In this document: positions 54,684 through 64,000 of the stretch, piece by piece
How positions within the stretch are numbered: the stretch's first letter is position 1
Layout: each line of letters opens with the position of its first letter
Source of the DNA: Plantago ovata
Lineage: Eukaryota; Streptophyta; Magnoliopsida; Lamiales; Plantaginaceae
Direction of reading: 5' to 3'
Assembly (NCBI GenBank): GCA_028274465.1
Contig: CM051456.1
Coordinates: 50,932,360 to 50,996,359 of the forward strand
Length of the DNA: 64,000 nucleotides
Position numbers and translations under genes: made by a program
Notes under the pieces: generated by a model
The model's database searches: none
The model's input: only the letters and a program-made list of their open reading frames with translations
Told to the model about the DNA's origin: nothing

Positions 54684-55390
54684 TGAATACAATACGCAGA
54701 AATCCTCCCATTCTTTCTTATACTTCTTCCTTATTTCTATATATTTATTCAATGTAAGAGATTCTAATTTTGAGATATCGGGCATTTTTATTTATTTTTT
54801 ATTATTTTTTTCTTTTTTTAGGAAGAAGTTGGATTTTATATATATCCAAAAAGCAAGGAACCAAAGTGCTCAAGATTACAAGACTGATAGTAACAGAGCC
54901 CAGAAAAGCTAGACAGTAAGATGAAGGGGCATTCGATTACTTTGCCATTCGACTTTTTGGGGCATTGTTTCTCAGCAATTTCCATGTTTTAGTAGTAGAA
55001 GAAAGGATAAGCTTATTGGAGAGACTATTAGGTGTCCTATATCGTCTATCCATGGCCTAACCGCAAGCAACTTTTGCTAACAGACACTTGAAGTCCAAAC
55101 CCTTGTAGTTACTCGATATAAAACAAATTAAACCCTTTGTTTTGTTAATTATTTTTTTAGGGTTGGTATGACCTCGTATTAATCTCAAATTATACATGAA
55201 AAATAGTTAAAAATTTTATATTATAAAAATATAAACATTCTAATTTTATTGTTTTCAATTATTTTACGCAAAGTCTCATAAGAGATCGTCTCTATTTAAG
55301 TTAAGGAGAGACCGTACCATTATGCAATTTACAAACAACATCTTATAATCAATACAAAATTTGGTGGCAAATATGTAATAATTTATAAAT
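54684..55390. other. AT-rich intergenic DNA
   Basis: No gene recognised. The sequence AGTCTCATAAGAGA at about 55270 resembles, in inverse orientation, a stretch at about 59960; it may mark the edge of the element at 56-60 kb. Confidence 0.4.
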
Positions 55391-55395
55391 ATGAG

Positions 55396-56115
55396 TGTTG
55401 GGTTTTCCCTCTTGCTACCAAGACCGTGTTCACCATAGTGTTGGCGCCTTTACACTACTGAACACCCCAAACAAGGCCACATAGTATTTCAGCTACAAAG
55501 ATCAGAGAATGACAAGACTAATAACAGGAAGACCAATGAAGCAATAAACTGTAAGGAGCACACAAGGTTTTTAACGTGGTTCGGTTATGAATAAACCTAC
55601 ATCCAAGGAGATCTGTAGACCTCAATCCACTAACAAGATAAGATGATTACAAGAAACCACAGTATACAAGACTCAGCAGATCTGGAAGCTTTCTTCCCTG
55701 CAATCTCACTGTTTTCTCTCATCTAATCTCTAGCTTACTCTCCAAGCAAAAGCTTAGCAAGCTTTCTCTCACTAGAATTGATCCTATCTACATCTTTCCA
55801 ATCTGAGAATCATACAAGCCAACAAGGAGTATTTATGATGCCATGTACCTCAATATTCCCTAACAACCACTCACAAGGCTCCATCTATCATTCCATGAAA
55901 GTGACACTCCATGTGTTCACACACAACCTCAAAGATTAGGTGTATGCATACCAAACACAACAGCTGGCACAATTCAAATGTAGACACCCCATCTAGAAGC
56001 TTCCAGGAACGTGTTCCAGCTGCTAGAATGCCTGAGAGCTTGTTAGAATTGAGATAACACCGGTGTTGAGCCCGTACCAATTAGGGGTTCGGCAACCCCA
56101 AGCTCAACACCCACA
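55396..56115 (-). mobile_element. Solo LTR, 720 bp, with perfect ATGAG duplication
   Basis: TGTTGGGTTTTCCC at the left and ACCCACA at the right edge (TG...CA ends), flanked by ATGAG at 55391-55395 and 56116-56120. On minus there is a TATA-like CATAAATACTCC near 55830-55841, so I orient it to minus. The stretch TTTTTAACGTGGTTCGGTT (plus, about 55567) is common in plant Copia LTRs. No interior remains. Confidence 0.7.
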
Positions 56116-56173
56116 ATGAGGTCCTTTTAACAAATTACCTTTCTTCTCCTAATCTATATCAGATACTGATTAG

Positions 56174-56384
56174 ATGAACCACTTCCTTCTTTCTTTCTCT
56201 CTCTTTCTTCTCTCTTCTCTTCTTCCAACCGCGCGTGTCTCTCAGGCGAAGGAAGAAAAAAAACTTTCCGCCACCCGCACTTCCCCGGCGCCGACGGATC
56301 ATGATTCTCTCACTCTTTGCAGGCGATTCTCTCAATATGCTCCAAATAGTTTTGATATGTTCAATATTCTACTCCAAATTGATG
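56174..56384 (+). CDS. Possible hypothetical exon with signal-peptide-like start
   Basis: The frame starts MNHFLLSFSLFLLSSLLPT, hydrophobic like a secretion signal, and reaches a GATG/GTAAGT donor at about 56384. No family match, no further exon found, and the upstream CT-rich DNA would translate to a Leu/Ser-rich stretch by chance. Weak call. Confidence 0.15.
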
Positions 56385-58530
56385 GTAAGTTTTCTCGATT
56401 TTGATGTTTTTGGGGTTTAGGTTATAAGTTTTGTGATTCAATTTATTGTGTTAGTTTTGTGCTCGCTAATCTCAGCAATAGAAAGAGTTGCAAATTGCTC
56501 TATTTTCGTTACTCGATTAAACCGTTAATTTGCCCAATATTCTGCTGGTCATAACTAATTGTTGGTGTTGGCTTTAAAGTTTAGTTTACTGTAGCTAAAG
56601 TTTATGTGATGGTCATTGGATTAGTATGCTTTTGAGAAGAATGATACAAGGTCTTGTCCCAATTTTTGCATGGTGATTAGCTTGGAGTTATACATTGGTA
56701 GTATATGATATTATTGGCTTGGAGTTCTGTTTCTTTTTGCCATGGTTGCCATTTGTTTTAGGTGAGCTTGTGAGTTCTTAGTACTTGCATTGTTTGTGTT
56801 CGACTTTAAACTATTCTATGTTCTTAGGTATATTGCCTATGTTCTTACTTATATTGTCTATGTTTATAACTTACGGTGGTAAATGAGGGCTGTCTGATTT
56901 GATTCGGAGGAATTAGGATCTGTTTACGATTTAATAGTCATAATTTATTACCAGTGTTGTTTAGATTATTACCTATGTTTCTTATAATATATCCTATGTT
57001 CTCTGCATCTTTTAGTGTAATTGTTGTATGTGTTAGTTATTCTTCTTACAAAAGGTATATGCTTGCTTTGTTGTTGTTTACATTGTCTGCCCATGGTGTA
57101 TTTTATGCAACGGGGCGGAGACGGAGGAGGAGGTTGCGACGTCGGGGCGGTGTAGTAGAATTCGAAGTCTGTGGATGGTAGAGGAGGCGGATTAGAGCGG
57201 GGGGGTGGGTAGTGGATATGTGTGTAGTAATTCTATAATTAACATTCATAATACAGTCCAAATTGCTTAGCAATAGAATCTGAACCTGCAAAGTTTGAAG
57301 ACAACTACTTGTTTTGATGTTTCTGTACTGTGCGTAGCTTTGCATAATCTTTCAATTATTACCCATGTTCCTAAGCATATGTCCTATGTTTTTAACATTA
57401 TTACCCATGTTTCTTATATTGTCATTTGTTTTTGTTTTATATGTCTCATGTTCTTTTTTTTGTTTTAGTGTATGTTGATACTATTTTGATTATGGTCCAT
57501 GTTTTTATGATTATTACATATGTTTTTTACAATATTGCCTATGTTTTTGTTTTGTTTTTGTAGATTATGTGTCACAAAATATAAAAGAGGACCAATGCCG
57601 GGAAGCAATCAAAGAACCAATTGATTCATGTTGAGACAAAGTATTCTGTTCAAGAAGATGAATCTCCTTGTCATCTGAAGAAGATAAAGAATTAATGGAT
57701 GAATTCAGTTTGAAATTAGTTAGATAGTTATTATTGTAATCATTATGTCCAATGTACTTACAGTTATATACAATAATTTTTTTTTAATGTTTGTCGAAAT
57801 ATTACCCATGTTGTTGAGAATATCTCCCATGTTTACGAAAATATGACCCATGTTTCTCATAATATATCTCATGTATTTACAATTTATTGATAATGTTCAT
57901 GTTCTATGTTAGTTCAAATATTACCCATGTTCCTGATAATATCTCTCATGTTCATTAGAATAATCTCCTATGAACTTGCTTTTATATATAAGTGTCATGT
58001 TCTACGTTTCTCAAAAGACAACTCATGTTTATGAGAATATCTTTCATGTTCTCAAAAAAAAATCATAGATATATAGTAGATAGTTTTTTAAAATTGTCAA
58101 ACAAAGCATATGAAAAAAAATTAAGTCTGAAAATTGTTCAAAACATTACAAATTAATCAGAACAAGTATTTGTCTGGAGGTGCCACAAAGTCAATGGTTT
58201 TCTTCGTTTTCCTCTCAAATTTGGTCTTGGGTTTAGGATAGAAGTTGATGCAGTAGTATTTTTACTACTCATCTAAAGTTCCTGCCAGTCCTTTTCTAGG
58301 ATTCACGAGTGTAAAAATCTTCACCAACGATACTTATACCTACATATCAAATGTGATGATAAGTGAACATGTGCCCTTTTGGTGAGAACATGAGAATTAC
58401 TGATAAGAAAATAGAAACTACTGCATGGATCAATTTTTTTATGCTATTAGTACATAAACGGAGCATACATGTGAAATCATGAGACATATTGGTAAGAACA
58501 TTGGTAATATTATTGAGAACATGACAGTTT

Positions 58531-58850
58531 TAAGAACATGGAGTATATTGACTAAAGCATAGGCTATCTTGCTGAAAACATAGAGTATACTTTACAGATC
58601 AATATATCATGATTCATTGCATTAGACATAGCAAACAGATTAAGAACATGGAATATACTGCCTAGAACATAGGTTATCTTGCTGAAAACATAGAGTATAC
58701 TTTACATATCGATGTATTTTGATTCATTGCATTAGACATAGTATACAAATTAAGAACATGGAATATACTGTCTAGAACATAGGCAATTTTGCTGAAAACA
58801 TAGAGTACACATTACAGATCAATATATCATGATTCGTTGACAACATAGAA
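58531..58850 (+). repeat. 110 bp tandem repeat, about three units
   Basis: Units start TTAAGAACATGG at 58531, 58641 and 58751; the third is incomplete. Each contains AGAACATAGG and TTGCTGAAAACATAGAGTA. Part of the inverted-repeat field. Confidence 0.75.
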
Positions 58851-60109
58851 ACCACATGTGTTGGTTAATATTTCATGGTTTCAATGCATACAACAATGCA
58901 TATAAGTGAGTTCATGGTATATGTTAAGAACATGGAAAGTACTGGTAAGAACATAGAGTCTACTGCCTAGGTCAATATTTTTATAATTTCAATGCATAAA
59001 ACAAAGCATACAGGTGATATCATGGTACATATTGGTGAGAACATATGCAATATTGTTGAGAACATGAAGACTACTGCATAGGTGGATAATTCGTGCTTTC
59101 ATGCATAAAACAGAGCATACTGGTCAGAACATAGACAATATTGTTGAGAACATAGGTAATATTGCTCAAAACATAGTGAATATCGCGGGGGCAATTATTC
59201 ATGAAATCAGTTATAAAAACAGAGCATCAGACAACATTGAGCATATTGTTAAGAACATGGACAATACTGGTGAAAACATAGGTCCTATATTGCTGAAAAC
59301 TTAGTGAATATCACAGACGTTAATTTTTCATGAAATCTACATTAATCTTGATGTAGATACTGAATTTGACATCTATCATCACCAAAAACACATACATCAT
59401 CACCACGAACATGTGTAGAAGTCGAATCTAAGATCTACCACCAACAAACATCGATTTAAACTCATATCTACATAAATCTAAATGCAAACAACGATAACAA
59501 CATTGATTTAAACACATACCTAGCATATTCTATATCAAATATAGATGGAAATAATGCATGATGCGCCATCAATCAAACACGAAACTTCAAAAATATATAG
59601 ATCTGAGAAAATTCGGTGAAGATGGCGGCGATGCAGTGGAGATCGTGGTGAATGATTCGGCTGAGATGGCGGAGAAGGTGCTGATGCGGCGGTGATGGTG
59701 GAGATTCGGCGTTGATCGGCGGTGGAATGGTATTTCTCTCTTTACCGGGTTGTTTTCTCTCTCTACAGAAGAAAACGCGTTGATGATGATGAAGTCGGCT
59801 TCTATTTCTGCGATAATATAGGATCCATATTTTATAACCCGTTTTTAACCGGGTTTCTAGCTTTTAGTTGGGTTGTGGTGTTTTTTAGAAGGTAGTAGTA
59901 ATTTTGGGGTTGATTTATAATTATGATACTTCTCTAGAGTCTCTTTTGAAGTATGTTCTCTCATGAGACCTTCTCGATTATTTTATCATATGATTTGAAA
60001 ATTTACCTTAATTGTTTTTTAACGGATTAAGTACTTTGGTAGCAGGTGCAACCATCAACATTAAATGCACGTGCAGCTGATTAATATCGTAATAGCCCCA
60101 AATTATCAA

Positions 60110-60405
60110 ACCTGTGCACTTGTGCTCCTATTTTCCTGTTAAGGTCAGCCCAAATGGCGTTGTAGTCCCACCCCAACCCGTTCCAAAATAAGCTCAGACA
60201 ATACCACCACTCGGGCTTCTTTTAAGCATTATTTGTTCGGCTACATGCACATGAGTTTTAGTCTTTGACTTACCGATTGATTATAAGTCGAGCTCGGAGG
60301 TTTCTTCTTTGTATTTATATTGCAAGTACTTCGGAGCAATTTTATGCTCATCGATTAATAAAAACTTTTTTTTGCCGTTAAAAAAAATAATAATAATAAA
60401 AAAAA
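60110..60405 (+). mobile_element. 3' end of a LINE-type element
   Basis: The sequence ends ATTAATAAAAAC, then TTTTTTTTGCCGTT and an A run passing into AAT repeats, the kind of terminus seen in plant LINEs. No open frame upstream, so only the 3' UTR remains. The GCCGTTAAAAAA tail is shared with the SINE at 2521-2695. Confidence 0.4.
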
Positions 60406-60667
60406 TCCCTTACACTATACTCTGGACTTTAGTGGACTCGCTAATAAACATTACTCTCTCGTACGCATAACATGGTGCACGGGAGATTGAGTACGGTTGA
60501 AGACCTCAGATAAACTCCAATATAGTAAACTGCACCAATAAAATTGAAGAACCCCCACCAATCGCACTTGGGATTCAGTGCGTAGGGACCGAGAGATCGA
60601 TCACAGATGAACTCTTAAAAGATCTTTGTGGAAGTGCGACAACGGACTTAACAATGCTTGAACACCG

Positions 60668-61127
60668 TATTAACTATGGATTTTCATAACATGCAAATAA
60701 ATATTAAAAGAAGAAAAAAACATGGAACAATGATTTTATTCATAATTTTTGGGTTACAATCTTCGTTGATCTCTTGATTCCTCTCTCTAAGGGTATGGGC
60801 TTGATTACCGGGGTCAAATGACTTGTTCCGGATTTGAATCTAGACCTACAATTTGGTAGTAGGGGTTTGGTTTTGAGTTTAACCTACAATTTGGTAGTAG
60901 GGAGTTTGATGAAGTCTTTTGTGACTCCATCTCTAACTATCTAGCTCTAATCACCTTCTCATATTTATAGGTGATTGATGAACAAGCTAAATCATATCTT
61001 TAGAGATATGATAAAAATATCTCCTATTCCTATAATTAACATCTTATATTTTGTGATAATTATCTCTAATTACAAAGATATTCTATAATAGTAAAACACC
61101 ATAATTTACGCAATTTAGGTGTCTACA
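60668..61127 (-). repeat. TRIM-like LTR 1
   Basis: Starts TATTAAC (second base changed from TGTTAAC). Contains two CCTACAATTTGGTAGTAGG imperfect palindromes. Confidence 0.75.
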
Positions 61128-61558
61128 AATGCCATCTCGAGAAGAGTTGTAGAGACATGATGACGGTTGCAACTTGTCTCGAAATTTCGCCGTAGAACTT
61201 GGATCTAATTTGACATGCCCTTGAAAGTAATTTAGCATGCCCCCATGAATCACATGCATCGGAAGAACAAAACTAGCACGACCAAAATAAGACCATTGTT
61301 GGCTTTTGTAATTGAGTCACCAATTAGTCAAATTAGGCACGCCTGAACATGGATCATCACGCTGCTTGGTGCTTTCTCTTTGCATGCTCCATGGATATTT
61401 CACCAATTAGTCAAATTAGTCAAATTGGGTATTTCTCCTCCATGGATATTGAATAATTTAGCATGCCGTCAGAAATTCTACGAACTTGAATCCAACAACC
61501 GTGTGCCTTTAGAGAGTGGAGATGAAGAGCGAAAATCGTCCCACTGGGCGTGCCAATT

Positions 61559-62016
61559 TGTTAACTATGGATTTTCATAACCTGCAAATAAATATTAAAA
61601 GAAGAAAAAAAACATGGAACAATGATTTTATTCATAATTTTTGGGTTACAATCTTCGTTGATCTCTTGATTCCTCTCTCTAAAGGTATGGACTTGATTAC
61701 CGGGGTCGAATGACTTGTTCCGGGTTTAAATCTAACCCACAATTTGGTAGTAGGTGTTTGAATTTGGTGTTTACCTACAATTTGGTAGTAGGGAGTTTGA
61801 TGAAGTCGTTTGTGACTCCATCTCTAACTATCTAGCTCTAGTCACCATCTCATATTTATAGGTTAGTGGTGACTTAGTGAGCAAGCTAAATCATATCTTT
61901 AGAGATATGATATGATTCTCCTTATCTTCTAAATAATATCACTTATTTTCGTGATAATTATCTCTAATTACAAAGAATACTAAACACCAATAATTATCAA
62001 ATTTTAGGTGTCTACA
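61559..62016 (-). repeat. TRIM-like LTR 2
   Basis: Complete, TGTTAAC to GTCTACA. Confidence 0.75.
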
Positions 62017-62215
62017 AATGCCCCCTCGAGACGAGTTGTAAAAACTTGATGACGGTTGCAACTTGTCTCGAAACCTTGAGGTACAACTCGAATCTTGATT
62101 TGACATGCCTCGAAAGTAATTTAACATGCCCCCATGAAAATCTATGAACTTGGATGATTGGATCATGAGAGAGCGGAGATGAAGAGCGAAAATCGTCCCA
62201 CTGGGCGTGCCAATT

Positions 62216-62678
62216 TGTTAACCATGAATTTTTATCACCTGCGAATAAACATAAAAAGAAGGAAAAAATCATGGAACAAGAATTTATTCATAACTTTTGT
62301 GGGTTACAATCTTCGTTGATATCTTGATTCCTCTCTCTAATAGATATGAACTGGATTACCGGGGTCAAATGACTTATTCCGGATTTGGATCTAAACCTAC
62401 AATTTGGTAGTAGAGGTTTGGGATTGGAGTTTACCTACAATTTGGTTGTAGGGAGTTTGATGAAGTCTTTTGTGACTCCATCTCTAACTATCTAGCTCTA
62501 ATCACCTTCTCATATTTATAGGTGATTGATGAACAAGCTAAATCATATCTTTAGAGATATGATAAAAATATCTCCTATTCTTATAATTATCATCTTATAT
62601 TTTGTGATAATTATCTCTAATTACAAAGATATTCTATAATAGTAAAACACCATAATTTACGCAATTTAGGTGTCCACA
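62216..62678 (-). repeat. TRIM-like LTR 3
   Basis: TGTTAACC to GTCCACA. More similar to LTR 1 than to LTR 2 in the second half (both carry TAATAGTAAAACACCATAATTT). Confidence 0.75.
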
Positions 62679-62683
62679 CACTG

Positions 62684-63050
62684 AATATTAGTGAATCGAC
62701 GATAAGCATATCAAATTCCCACCTTTAATAGTCTCAGTAAGCAAAAATGTAAATGATATATTTTCCCAACAGATTGTGGTCACTGGATATCAGACCTACT
62801 TCATATTGAAGGTAATGTATGTCTAACAAATCTCCTCCTAATTATCGAAATAATGAAAAAGCTTTCTTTGAGGGGCCATCTATTTCTACAACTTACAAAA
62901 TAATGTGGTTCCAACTAGAACTTATAAAAGTAACTTGATGTATTTACACCTTCAGGCATTTTTTTTTTTCTTTGAAAAAAAATAGTAAAAAATCTGAGTC
63001 TTCCATCTACCATCACCACACCAATCATCTTCGATTTTAAAAATGTTGAA
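62684..63050. other. Spacer and probable 3' UTR of the ATX gene
   Basis: No separate feature seen. It includes homopolymer T and A runs at about 62958-62990. Confidence 0.4.
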
Positions 63051-63733
63051 CTAATTCAAGAACTTCCGGCAGTTAGGAGCTTTGCATAAGCAAGGAACTT
63101 TAGCGTCTTCGCAATCAGGGTCGAACATGTAGTCATACCTGAACAGAAAATACAGGAGAGTTAGAATTCATGAAAGACAAACAGTAAATAACAGACCACA
63201 TTAGAAACAGAAAGAGAACTCGTACGTCAACTCTTCGCCAGCTGAAACATTGGCCTTTGCAATAAGAACAATGTGGCTTTGTTCTACATCACCCGTTTTC
63301 GAGTGCACGATTCTTGCGTGGCAATTAGGCATGCACTGTAAAATCGCGAACAAAAAGATCACGTATTAGTCAAGGATGATGAGAACCAACAGAGCAAATG
63401 AAATTTCTATAGATCCATTACGAGTTGGGACATATTGTTTATAGCATCCCATATAGGAGGTGTATGTAATTACGTTTCGGGAAGTTACAAATATAAGCAC
63501 ATGTATGTTGTAGCAATAAACTGTAGAGGATGAGTTATACGAGTAATAATGGAAAGTTTCAGTTTCATATAAGCAGCAGGACCAAAGTTTGTAGTTTTGC
63601 TACATAAAACTTTCAAGACAGAATCTGAAGCGAACATAAGTCCAATCCTAACGCATACCGAATGATTGATCAAGCGGGCTATGTTCCCTCTATTTGTAGC
63701 ATCGATAACCACTTCCTCACTGACTTTAAAAAG
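63051..63733 (-). CDS. Histone-lysine N-methyltransferase, ATX3/4/5-type, C-terminal three exons (partial)
   Basis: Three minus-strand exons join in frame: 63659-63733 (25 codons), 63226-63335 (110 bases) and 63051-63138 (to TAG). All four introns ends seen are GT/AG (acceptors TTTGCAG, TTTACAG, GTTCAG; donors GTATGC, GTACGA). They encode the end of the SET domain: [12 protein letters not shown], then CMPNCHARI, then AGEELTYDYMFDP, and the post-SET zinc cysteines [14 protein letters not shown]. The NHS and the Tyr of ELTYDY are cofactor-binding and catalytic SET residues. This tail fits Trithorax-like ATX3-5, nuclear enzymes that methylate histone H3 lysine 4, better than ATX1/2. The upstream exons lie beyond the window. 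The frame shows no damage. Confidence 0.92.
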
Positions 63734-63894
63734 CTGCAAAGTGCATTCCATCAGACAATTAGAATTATGTGTTAACCAGCATTATTACACACTAAAAGAA
63801 TCAACGAATACCAATGTGAATGGGAATATTATACAAATATGAAAAACGGCAAAATAAAAGATATTAGAATACGAATGCATCACAAATACATTTA

Positions 63895-63907
63895 ATTATT
63901 ATTATTA

Positions 63908-63996
<89 letters not shown>
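63895..63996. repeat. ATT microsatellite
   Basis: About 30 units of ATT with one TTTTTT interruption near 63909. Lies within an upstream intron of the ATX gene. Confidence 0.9.
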
Positions 63997-64000
63997 GTCA

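Larger units (their letters stand above)
56116..59950. mobile_element. Candidate non-autonomous DNA element with mirror-image subterminal repeats
   Basis: From about 56.81 to 58.05 kb the plus strand repeats (C/T)ATGTT words spaced about 20-27 bases (about twenty, many as ATTACCCATGTT). From about 58.37 to 59.31 kb the same words recur inverted (AACAT(G/A), about thirty). Such arrays suit transposase-binding subterminal repeats of CACTA- or MULE-like elements. GC-rich gene-like pieces lie at 57.11-57.18 and 59.62-59.72 kb. I could not fix the terminal repeats or a target duplication, and see no transposase. Confidence 0.4.
60668..62678 (-). mobile_element. Tandem miniature LTR retroelement (TRIM-like): three LTRs, two interiors
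   Basis: LTRs 60668-61127, 61559-62016 and 62216-62678 (about 460 bp each, TGTTAAC to GTGTCTACA) are separated by interiors of 431 and 199 bases. Both interiors end, next to the following LTR, in GGGCGTGCCAATT; on minus this puts TTGGCACGCCCAGTGGGAC three bases from the LTR, a primer-site position. A minus-strand TATA (CTATAAATATGAG) supports minus orientation. Flanks CACCG (60663-60667) and CACTG (62679-62683) look like one duplication with one change. No coding capacity. The tandem form suggests LTR-LTR recombination. Confidence 0.7.

Noticed and set aside
57103..57345. Arg-rich open frames at 57.1-57.2 kb
   Set aside because: Short GC-rich patch readable in both directions, with no family resemblance or splice context.
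61380..61713. Small open frames between the TRIM-like LTRs
   Set aside because: They cross the LTR boundary and repeat-derived sequence; no conserved protein.

Overview
This is plant nuclear DNA, almost certainly from a eudicot. Two host genes touch the window. Near the left end, on the minus strand, is a first exon of a long-chain acyl-CoA synthetase (LACS4-type) with a good splice donor. At the right edge, also on the minus strand, are the last three exons of an ATX3/4/5-type SET-domain histone methyltransferase. Everything between them is transposable elements or AT-rich intergenic DNA. I saw no rRNA or tRNA gene and no CRISPR array. The species cannot be named from this window.

Layout. 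1-4.9 kb: LACS exon 1 (1437-1594), a tRNA-derived SINE (2521-2695), a MITE-like foldback element with internal palindromes (3027-3820), and the RNase H end of an L1-type LINE (4137-4909). 4910-54606: a 49.7 kb nest of LTR retrotransposons that splits that LINE; its 3' tail resumes at 54607. The nest holds three Sirevirus-like Copia copies: C1 on plus from 4910 to 27575, C2 on minus from 39125 down to about 30262 plus an LTR scrap at 54491-54606, and C3 on plus from 39126 to 46771. It also holds three copies of an Athila-like Gypsy family: G1b on minus (6076-14273, inside the C1 LTR, perfect GGAAC duplication), G1a on plus (17311-25724, inside C1 pol) and G1c on plus (46772-54490, inside the third ORF of C3). 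A truncated second Gypsy family, G2 (27576 to about 30260), sits in C1 reverse transcriptase. 54.7-63 kb: a solo LTR with perfect ATGAG duplication (55396-56115), a field of inverted short repeats that is probably a non-autonomous DNA element (about 56.1-59.95 kb), a LINE-type tail (to about 60405) and a tandem three-LTR miniature retroelement (60668-62678). 63051-63733: ATX exons, then an ATT microsatellite.

How the elements are built. The G1 elements encode only gag-protease plus a second ORF; none of the three copies has reverse transcriptase or integrase, so they should depend on a partner. ORF2 looks like a separate transcription unit: GC-rich palindromes of the same kind as in the LTR U3, a leader, a roughly 540 nt intron with conserved GT/AG ends, then the ATG. 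This unit has been exchanged as a block between subfamilies. The Copia copies carry gag, pol and a very long third ORF after pol. Between pol and that ORF lies an array of seven short hairpins with a conserved seven-base loop and covarying stems, present in both copies that retain the region. This array, the paired U3 and ORF2 palindromes, and the extreme repetition of the word TTGCTGA through the Copia element are the least explained signals here.

All positions were read by eye. Percent identities and counts are approximate.
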